In this document: positions 35,361 to 44,900 of the stretch, one piece after another | How the letters are laid out: the number at the start of each line of letters is the position of its first letter | Numbering within the stretch: position 1 is the first letter of the stretch | Source: Daedaleopsis sinensis | Lineage: Eukaryota; Basidiomycota; Agaricomycetes; Polyporales; Polyporaceae | DNA: 64,000 nt | Assembly (NCBI GenBank): GCA_033807695.1 | Contig: CM066301.1 | Span: 3,844,001 to 3,908,000 of the forward strand | Direction: 5' to 3' | The notes under the pieces: generated by a model | What the model saw: only the letters and a program-made list of their open reading frames with translations | The model's database searches: none | What the model was told of the DNA's origin: nothing | Program-made: the position numbers and the translations under genes

Positions 35361-38300
35361 ATGCCGCTCGGTTCGCCTTCCACTTCTACCGCGGCGAGAT
35401 TGGTCTATGGGTCAGGAGTGGACGAGGACAACTCCGGCAGCGCCAATATGGATGAATCTGTCCCTGAAGAGACTACTGACGGAGAGCCGGGTGATCCCAA
35501 TCAACCTAGGATATCTATGTATGTCACTCTGTTCGAAGGTGCGTCGATAGTATGTTATTCATACCATAATGTTATTCATACCTTATCTTGACGCGTTATC
35601 ATGGCTAGACATGCTCAGAGAAATCTTGCAATACGAAGCGACGCTGTTTACGGAAGACGAGCTCAGGCTGCTGTGGGCATGGTACAGACTACCGTGTAAG
35701 CTCCTTTCCTCTGCGACAATTCTCCCCCCATGACCACTCACAGTACGTGGCTAGATGGACCCAAGTACCTCTTCTGTCGACTATTGCTGCGCAAAGACAC
35801 ATGGATCAGACTGGACCAGCTCAAGTATCAGGCAGAAATTGGACAGGAAGGTATCCTCGAGGCAATTGACACGCTCTGCAGCCCAATCCAAGCGCCAGAA
35901 CCAGGAGTCAAGCTTAAGAAGGTCAAAGTAGAAGACGTCGAAGACAGTTTCCCGGACCAAGCCCCTCCTAAGAAGTTGACTGATATCCTGAACACCGAGC
36001 CCAAGCCGGAGCCCTCCGACACTATGATCCCACCCTCCCCTTCTACCCCCAAGGCTCAGGCGCCACTCCTCTCCTGTCCTTCTGCGGACGGAGACGACCA
36101 GCAGCCGGAAGCTGGTCCGTCGCGCCTCAGTCCAGTCTTCGATCCGCCTCCATCGTCGAGTATATCATCCTCGGCTTCGGTTCCACTTGATTTCAATGTG
36201 TTCGCAGACTGCGAAGAACAGGCTACCACCCAGGAACTGCTTGAATGCTTGGACGTGAAGGGTCTCGAGGAGCTTGTAAAGATGCTCAAGCTGAAGCTGC
36301 CGAATAGGAAGGTATGGCCTCTCCATTCACGCAGGGAATCTTTTCTCACGAACTACAGCGCGATGGTTTAATTGACACGATTCTAAGGGGATCAGCCACC
36401 CAGGCCACTCTTTCATTCCCTAAAGTCTCAAGGAAAGGGAAGGAACCTATGGTACAGTCGAACGACCCCAAGAAACCCCAGAAATCCATGAAACAGACGA
36501 CAATACCTTTCAAGCCTACGCAGCAGACTCTAGAGACGCAGCAAGAACGTGTACGTGCAATTGTGTTAAAGAAGCTCAGTGAGTATTCGCTTTGCGTTTT
36601 GTCTATCCGTATTCTGACCGCAGGTTCTTGATAGAGAAGTGTATCCGTCTGAACTCCCACGTCGTCGCGCTATTCCGCCGCGTGAACCTCGTCTACTTCC
36701 GTCACACTCAATACACCCCAGAATTCCTAACACCTGCTATCCTTGCCCGTGCGCGGAAGCGTGCATATGCCGACTACGTGTACAAGCGCACCCCCAACAT
36801 CTGGCGTACGCGAGAGGATCTCCTAGCATACGAGGAGGCGCTCGTTCGCGAGGGCGAGGTTGATGCTCTGTTGGAAGGCTCGGGTGTCAGCGGCAAGGTA
36901 GCCGACCGAAGTCGCTCGACAGCGAGTCGGACGCCAGCGTTGTCAGGTCGTTCGGACAGGGTCAAGACACCCGTGACGCCTAGGAAAGCGCTTACAGCCA
37001 AGTCGCCTATCGATGACGAAGACTCCGTCACGGGAGAGCTTAAGGAGAGTCAAAGAGTCAAGAGTGCCCGACAGGTTGTGGAGATCCTGGACAAGGTATT
37101 ACCCGAATGGTCCGATCTCGTCGCGGCGAAGGCGGATGATGATCCGCCTCGCAAGGGTTTAGAGCGGTTTGAGTGTGGTAAGTGTTTCAAGCGATCGGGA
37201 TACAAGCGTATTGACGGGGATAACTGCAGGACACATCCTGACCCGCGTGGTGTGCAAGGGCGCTTATGCCTTGGGAATTCTGAGGGAGTATGAGCGGGAG
37301 CTGACAGTGCTGCAGGCATTGCTTGCCCAGATGCGGTGGCGTCGTGGCCGCCGCGGACGGTGGTATGAGCGGTCTGCGTTGATTCTCATGCACCATCTAA
37401 AGGAGTACGATGGCTGCGTAGAAAAGGCGAGGGAAATCGTCGTCTGCGCGCTCGAGGATCCCGATACGCATATCGGTTAGTGTCTCCTTCCACATGTAGA
37501 AGATATACTGACTCCAACTGCCGACAGTATTCCGTCCCTCACTCGAGCGGAGGCTCACAAAGCTTGAGGCATGGCTTAAGATACCTCCGGAAGAGCGGCA
37601 TGTCTGTGAGGCCACTCTCAAGTCCGCGACCGATGTCTTCGTCGAGGGCGTGCGGATACACCACCGCGCGGACAGCCTTAAGCTCGATGACACCCTGCGT
37701 TCCAAGAACCAGCCGTTGCCCATGGCCCAAGTGTTGTCATGGAACAATCGAGTCGTGCCACCGATCAAGGTAAAACAAGAGGTAGGCAGTCTGAATATGC
37801 TCACCGATGCCGCAGTAATTGGAGTTGATGCATCGTCCGTAACCGTCAGGTTAAGGACAAACCAGTCAAGGGCAAGAAGTCTATATGGCACGGGCGTGAC
37901 AGCCAGGAGGTCTCAGTTGAGGAGTTTGCCCTGCAATGGTATCAGGACCAGCACGGATGCAAAGGGTCGGTCTTCTCTCCGACATCGTGCGCGCAACGGA
38001 GCTGACCCAGTCTCCATCCGCAGCTTCCATTGCGAGGGACGCATTGTAACCACACTCTTCGGGCTCCTTTTCTGGGACATCATCTTCGCGCCCATTCCTG
38101 GGGCGTTCGAGACACAGTTCCAGTCCGCACCGCTCGATCTCGCCGAGGACACGTTCTACTACTCCCGTCAGGAGCTCGCGGACGCGCGCCTCGCAGAGAT
38201 CAAGGAGGGCCGTGCGGCAGAGATCATCGAGCAGACGTACGACAAGCACAAAGACGTCATGTGTGTCGGGGTCCGGTGGGATCTCTTCACGAAGGATGAT

Positions 38301-39091
38301 CTCGTCGGTATCGCGAAGGTCGGTGTTACGCAAAGGGTTTCCGGTGGGCGTCACGGGAGCTAAGCCGCGTGTTGTAGTGCTTGCCGCCGAAGTCAATGAT
38401 GGCCATATGCCAGCTCATGTGCGAGGACTACGCCGGGCGGACGGCGGGCGTGCCTGACCTGATTGTGTGGCACGAGGAAGAGAAGTGGGCCAAGTTCGTG
38501 GAGGTGAAGGGCCCCGGCGACTCCCTCCAAGAGAACCAGAAGGTCAGATCCCGCCGCAGGGCGACAGTGCTCTCTATCCTCCTTGCAGTGTGGCTGATCA
38601 TGAATACTGGTGCCCAGGTCTGGATCAATGTCCTCCTAATGTCGGGCATGTCCGTCGATGTCTGCTACGTCTACGAGCAAGGCGATCCGCCCCCCAAGGC
38701 CAAGCGTGCGGCCAAGACTCCCAAGAAAGAGAACGCAAAGGGCGGGAAGACCGCGAGCGCGAAGAAGCGGAAGATAGACGACGAGCGGTATGTCGAGAGC
38801 GAGGACGAGGACGAGCTGGACTATTCGCAGCTAGATCGGCACATGGAGGACGAGGCGGAGGCGGAGGCGGCGATCGGGGCCCCCGCGCGTAAGAAACGCA
38901 GGACGCGGGCGGACGCCCCTGCACCCATCGCCGCCCCCGACGATACTGAGCCCGAGTGCGAGTCGCCGACGAAGCGGAAGGTGGTGCGCATACGGAGCCA
39001 TGTTGAGGTCCTCATCACGAGCACACCCTCGTCCCGGAACTCCAGCTGGAGTGTGTCTCCGGGGAAGAGGAATCGATCGGACGGGGATTAG
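35361..39091 (+). CDS. FAN1: Fanconi-associated nuclease 1 homologue
   Basis: FAN1 is a structure-specific 5' flap endonuclease and 5'-to-3' exonuclease for interstrand crosslink repair. The chosen ATG gives MPLGSPSTSTAARLVYGSG. The conserved N-terminal helical region follows (YEATLFTEDELRLLWAWYRL, YGPKYLFCRLLLRKDTWIRL), then SHVVALFRRVNLVYFRHTQY and KRTPNIWRTREDLLAYEEAL. The C-terminal VRR-Nuc domain is complete: HCEGRIVTTLFGLLFWDIIF, then GVPDLIVWH, EVKGPGDSLQENQK and WINVLLMSGMSVDVCYVY. Together these supply the PD...E-x-K nuclease residues. After the nuclease comes an unusual acidic and basic tail rich in KK and DE patches, likely nuclear targeting. The gene has about ten short introns; exon borders between 37750 and 38390 are approximate. 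I see no N-terminal UBZ finger. Confidence 0.93.
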
Positions 39092-39387
39092 GTGCGAATT
39101 CCGAGTCTGTGTGGTGAGGAATGCTCGTTGCGGTTGATATATTATTGATATTCTATAGACGGAGCGCTGTTGTAGGTATAGTTGGCACGATCTAGACGGG
39201 ATCCGAGGACTATTTATGTCCGAGGGCGTGATTCGCTTATAAGCGGCCCGTGCTTGTACTCGAGACCACACCAGTCTATCAGAGACATTCGCTCATCGTT
39301 CGCCTTCCGTGAATGGAGGGTAAGTGACAACAACTGACTAGATGTCGACAGAATCACCAGAACCTACTCAAACACTCCAGTAGACCT

Positions 39388-39407
39388 CCATTTGTTGTGG
39401 TTACGAA
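39388..39407 (+). repeat. 20-bp direct repeat, copy 1
   Basis: The sequence CCATTTGTTGTGGTTACGAA occurs here and again, identical, at 39761-39780. Similarity fades beyond it. Confidence 0.85.
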
Positions 39408-39760
39408 TAATCGAAGCGCGAAGACGCCTTGGGTGTATAGCTTATCCACCCGCTATAGCAAACCACCGGACAGGTACGTTCCTATCCAGGCAGTAGATGC
39501 AGTCCGTTAGTACAGCGCTTTGTCGGTTGGACTCATGATATATTCGTGCCGTTCATTTACTCACTGCATAAGTAAGTAGACCTTTTCGAAACGATCAGCA
39601 TCTGCGACCTCAATGCTCTCACACCCCCGTATCGCCGTATCTCCCCGTATCTCATGAATGGAAGACCATGCTGACTCCGAGGGTATTAATGTTCTCCGAC
39701 AGAACCGTAAATACGCTCATACCCTTTACCACTCCGTGCGGGCCCCGGAGGTGTACATCG

Positions 39761-39780
39761 CCATTTGTTGTGGTTACGAA
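39761..39780 (+). repeat. 20-bp direct repeat, copy 2
   Basis: Second identical copy, 373 bp downstream of the first. The pair may be the remains of a short element or a duplicated regulatory block. Confidence 0.85.
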
Positions 39781-40111
39781 GAATGGAAGGTCGAGGAAAT
39801 GCGGTCCAGGTAGCCCGGTGCAACTTGCTAAACCGAACCTCGACGTTACGACATCATCGGGGGCTTCCATGCATCATTCGGGTTCCGAATAACAGATCTG
39901 CGGGCCTTGCGGTTGCGTGCCCATATGGTCCCAGGGACTCAACACGTTCCACACGTCTTTCTCTCACAAGCGAAGATGGCAGCAGTCTACTAAAGATGGA
40001 AGCGATTCGGTCAGTCCGTGACCGGGGACCCGTTCCTCACGTCATGCAGTCGGTATATCTCCTTCTGCAGCCTCGACGAAGGTTCTCGTTGAGCTTATAC
40101 CTATCCGCACA

Positions 40112-41831
40112 ATGTCCCCGACAAACGGCTCAAGCACACTGGCATTCAGCGGGTTCCCGTCTTTTGAGTCCACGACACCGAGACTCATCCTCCCACCAAT
40201 TGGGCCATCGCAGGCGGCGACAGTCGTCGGCTTGTGTCTGTCCTTCATGTGAGCAAGCTCACATACCATGTTGCTTGTGATCTCGGACTGACGTACCATA
40301 GGTCATATGGTATCATGCTGTGCCAGTTCTACCAGTACTACCGAACGTACTGGCGGCCGGACACTATGGCGCTTAAGTTGACGGTACGTCGACCTTCGAG
40401 TGTTCAAGTCTATCCATCATATATTCATCAATGTTCTGTCGTCTCAATAGATCGCCGGTATATTGTAGGGCATGTCATTGTCGCTTTCTCCTATTTTGCT
40501 TACGCTTGGCTCACAGCGCCGGGGAGACGGTACACACCGGATTGTACGCTCACATGGGGTGAGTGTAAAGTTGAGGACGTGCTTGATACTGTAGCTGTGG
40601 CATGCAACCAGATACTATTACCTCGTCACCTCCTATGGACACCCTGAAAATTTGGGAAAGATTGTATTGTGAGTTCTGGTTCCTTCTGTTAGTGAACTAA
40701 CTCTATTCATTCACGCGATCGACAGATCTCTCATTGTACGTGCCTGCTCGGTGTTGCGGAGTAGTGTTACACTGATATTAGCACAGCTCATAGTCCCTGT
40801 TGTGGTAAGGCTTGACTATAGAACCGCACTCAATCTTGTCTTTACTGATAAACCGCCTTCAGACATTTTGCATCCTTTGCTGTCAATTGTACGCTCGCAC
40901 TTCAGGCACGGTCAGCCAGAATGTGACTGACTATGCCTTTTGCAGCGTGTATATCCGGCGGGCCTATATCAGTGAGTAGGTATAGTTTCTCAGACATCAC
41001 TACATTGCTCAGGGATCTGTAGTTTTACCCGCTAGATATAGGTTGCCGTTCTGCGCAATTGTGGTGAGTTTACAACACATAACAGCCATATCCCCTGTCT
41101 GAAGCCACCCATTCCGCTTCATAGGTTCTATTCACGCTCGATGGACTAGGTAGGCATTATCACGCGTAACTCCGTACCTTCAAATCATATCGACGCACTT
41201 GCGATCTCTAGCGTTTTCCGGAGGTATTGGGTTAATTGTTTTCCATCGTGACATACGAAACTGATCATGGAGGATCATAGCGTTCACCGCAAAGCTGTGG
41301 GTATCTACCAGCTGTTTTCCATGTCTATGCTAAACGTTCTACCCATCACGACAGGTTCATTAACAACACCTTTGGAGAGTTCCTTAGCTACAAGGTGAGT
41401 TCTCTAGCCTATGTTTATGCAACTCCGGCACAGTCTGCCAGTTCGAAAATGTTTCTAATTCATCCATAGTGGCTTCTCTCCGTAGCTTTTGCGCCACTCG
41501 CAGCGCTAGATATATTTGTTGCGACCATGCTCAGTGTCGCGCTCAGCAAGCAGCGCAGTGGCATGAAGAGGTCAGTGTGACTCTTCCACGTCCCTGTAGC
41601 ACACATGCTGATTTGCATACGTAGGACCGACGCCCTCGTGCATATCTTGATTCTGTATGCCTTCAGTACAGGTAAGCACGACCGGGTTTCAGTATTCAAG
41701 GGTCTCGGGCAATTGACGATGTGTCTGTGTGTACTTCAGGAATATTCACAAGGTGAACACTACTGCAATTGGTAGACTTGGCATCGGATATCTGACATTT
41801 GCGTTTCTAGTGCTCTGAGCCTTGGATGTTT
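40112..41831 (+). pseudogene. DUF6534-type seven-helix membrane protein, 5' part (gene split by LINE)
   Basis: This belongs to a large Agaricomycete family of integral membrane proteins of unknown function. The start is MSPTNGSSTLAFSGFP, and exon 1 (40112-40248) joins in phase to SYGIMLCQFYQYYRTYWRPD. Further small exons give YYYLVTSYGHPENLGKIV, QLIVPVV, TFCILCCQL and VYIRRAYI. The hallmark last helices read PLAALDIFVATMLSVAL, then RTDALVHILILYAFSTG. The next exon reads IFTSALSLGCLLT and is broken after its first 18 bases or so by the insertion at 41832. Splice sites before and after the break are intact, so the lesion appears to be the insertion alone. Family assignment rests on helix order and the RTDALVHILILY motif. 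Unless the insert is somehow bypassed, the gene is inactive. Confidence 0.85.
41817..41831 (+). repeat. Target-site duplication, left copy
   Basis: GAGCCTTGGATGTTT directly precedes the poly-T tract. The identical 15 bases recur at 57028-57042. Together they mark the ends of the inserted element. Confidence 0.93.
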
Positions 41832-41839
41832 TTTTTTTT

Positions 41840-41982
41840 AGGGGTGCTGTCCTGCGTTCAGGCTTTCGCCCTCCTGCAGGCTACGCATGGTTGATGTTCG
41901 AGGAAATCAGCACCAGGGGAAAATGCATTACGCACGCAGTTTCTAAGCTGCCGTGTGGGACTCCCGGTGCGCGAGCAGGGGA
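41840..41982 (-). other. LINE 3' untranslated region
   Basis: This is the region between the ORF2 stop (41983) and the A tail. It should be the part recognised by the element's own reverse transcriptase. No clear stem-loop stands out by eye. Confidence 0.6.
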
Positions 41983-44900
41983 TTATCCGACACCCTGCTC
42001 CGCACGTCGCGGTCTACCCACTAAAAACCCCTCCTTGTTCGCCCGTCTGGCGTCGCCTTCAAGGGCGCGGCTCCATGTTTCTTCGGCGAGCTTCCTGCTT
42101 GCCGTCTTAGGGCCGGTGAATTTTCTAGCGACATACATGTCTATCTGCGCTCTCCGCTCAATCATTCGTCTCCATCTGGACACAATTTCATCGCTCGAAT
42201 GTCTCTTGTCAGCCTCTCCGTCCCACTGGATCACTCGCTCGCATCGGAGCTTCCAGATGAGGTGCGCCGTTTCTGGGATGACAATTCTGTAGAATCTGTC
42301 CGCCACCGACGTTCTCTTCTTCGTCAGGTGGGCAAGCGTCGCCGAGGGGCTCCCAAGCACTGAGCCGAAGCTAAGCGGATAGTTCGGGATGCCCTTCCTC
42401 TTCGCCATTTCCTTGACTAGTTCCCAGAGTATGTTCTGTCCCGGAGCGTCACATTCCATCAGTATGTGTTCCAGGGACTCGGTTACCCCGCAGAACACGC
42501 ACGTCGCTCTGTTCTCGTAGCCCGATAGGTTTTCCCAGAACCTGCCGATGCGCAGGCAGTCATGGTATGCTTTCCACCAGAAGTCTCGGAGGCCTTTTCT
42601 CATTTCCTGACGTCCTATTGCTTTCCACAGGATGCTATGGTCCACAGACTGCTTCAGGTCCGCTGCAAGGGTCGCTACGATTCGTTCGAGAGTGATGTAG
42701 GTAGCCTTCCTCGTGGTCCTGCCTTTCATGATCTGCGATCTGACCCTTTTATATGCTAGACTCTGGGTTAGCACTTCTAACTTTACACTCGCCCTCGCGT
42801 ACTCGAGTGGGGCCGTGGCTAGAGGGTGCGCATCATCTTTCATCGCGCCTTCCTTGGCCAATCCATCCGCTTCATCGTTCCCTCTCTCACCAGAGTGGCC
42901 TTTGACCCATTGGAAGGTCGTGATTGCCGATCTCGACCGTAGCCTAGCTAGCAGGTCTCTCATTTCTTTAGCGTTCTTGACATCCGTCCACCCCGCATCT
43001 TCCCAGTTGCGTGCATGCTTCGTCATTCCGTCTATGACATATCTGGAGTCCGATCGGATGTGTAGAGGCTTCGCGTTGTGGACTCTTGTTGTGAGAGCAG
43101 CCACTGCATGGATTTCAGCGAGTTGGTTCGACTGACGTTCGCCCGGGACGCGTAGGGCCGCGTTTATACTGCAGTTGTCGCCAGCCCAGATACCCGCACC
43201 TGCCCTGCTTGATCCATCTTCCCCAGTCATTGCGGATCCGTCTGTGTATGCCACCACCGGGCTTTCATTGATGTCCTCTCCCCTCGGCTTCCTTTTCACT
43301 GCGTTCAGGGGGTGTCGATGGTTTTCCGTGTAGTCCGGCCCGAAGAGTCTGAATGCTCCTCGAAGGGGGAGCTGTTCGGACATTCCTGGGTCGAAGGTGA
43401 TGCGTTCACCCAGCTCCTCGGCTTCCCGGTTCGCGCTCTTGCGTCTGCGGGTCAGCGAGAGACCGTCTTCCTCGTGATCCCCTTCCGGATGCCACACAGG
43501 ATGTAGAGCATCAAGGGCTCTCTTCGCTGCTAAGGCGCAGGCATTCGGGTTGCTGCATTGTCGATCCACCCTGTCACTTACACAGTCGTCGCACGTGCAT
43601 AGAGGCGACAGTACGTGTCTCTGCCCACCAGCCCCTCGCCCAGTGTTCTTCAGCCTCGTTGCAACTTTGGACGCGTCGAGAGTGGATCGTACATCATGGC
43701 GATCCTTCAGGCATTTGCCCGTCTTCGAGTTGTGCAAGAGTTTTTTGCTCGATTTTCCCAGGTGATACCATATGGGCATCGCTTCTCTGAGCTCACGCTT
43801 TGGGCAGCAGAGCTCTACTCTCACGTTGAACTTATTTGCCATCTTTATCATACGCTTGAGGTCCGTCGCGAGTCCGGCTGCTGCATGTGTGCTCACGTTC
43901 CAATCTTGCAGGAAACAGTTTGCTCTCGCGTCCGCAGCTACCTTCTTGTCCTTGGACATTATCGCTCTCGCCATCAGTGCATCAGCAATGCTTGCCCACA
44001 TCGGACGTCCCTGGTCAAGGTCAAGGTAACGTTTGGTCCACATCAATTCGATTGCAGCGTTTCTGGCACCCAGGTCCAGCAGGCCGATACCACCTTTGTC
44101 TACTGGTTCATATAGGGTGTCTCGGGCTACCCTGGGCATCTTCTCACCTTTCCATACAAAGGAGGTGATCATCGCCGTGAGTTTCTTTTCTATCAGGGCT
44201 GGCATGCCGTTTGCGACCGTCAGGAATTGAGTGCGACCCCCGACCTCCATCTGAACAATTAGTGCACGCCCTCGGAGGGTCGGGTTCCTTCTTCCCCAGG
44301 TGTCCAGTCTCGATTGGATCGACCCGACGATCTGTATCCAGGGTTCCTCTTCGCTCGCATCATTCCCTAGTCTCGATCCCAGCGAGCGAATTGTTCTTCC
44401 TTCAGCTACCAGTCGTGCGTCTGCCGGGAGGGATGTTGCGAGCTTGCAGAGTGATGTCCCTTCCAAGATGCTTTCCCGGAATTGCTTGGTACCCGCCGGT
44501 ATGAGTTCAGTTTTTGAGACATTGAATTTTGCCCTTGACGCCTCGCACCAATCATCCAGTATGTTCCGAAGAACCTCGAAGTCGTCGTCCGCGGATAGAT
44601 AAACTGTGGTGTCATCTGCAAATAGTGCCGTGATGATGCGGTCACTGAGGCCCGGTATGTCGTAGCCTTTTAGGGGCGATCTTCTCAGGCCAGCAGCTAG
44701 CGGTTCTATTGCGAGGTCGAATAGCAGGCAGGATATGGGGTCTCCCTGCCTTACACCTCTCGTCACCCGGAACGGGGTGCTCGGTATACCATTGACCATT
44801 ACGACACTCGTCGCTTTTTCATACAGCGCCTTCATGGTGTTAATGAAATTTGCGGGTAGGTTCATCCTAGCGAGGACTCGCCAGAGGTAATTGTGATCGA

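Larger units (their letters stand above)
39092..40111. other. Intergenic between FAN1 and the DUF6534 gene
   Basis: Over 1 kb without a convincing gene. It holds a perfect 20-bp direct repeat (39388-39407 and 39761-39780) and a run of CGTATC-like hexamers near 39625-39653. It is presumably the promoter of the downstream membrane-protein gene. Confidence 0.4.

Noticed and set aside
35361..39091. Frameshift in FAN1 around 37750-38390
   Set aside because: Frame changes there coincide with GT...AG pairs, so short introns explain them.
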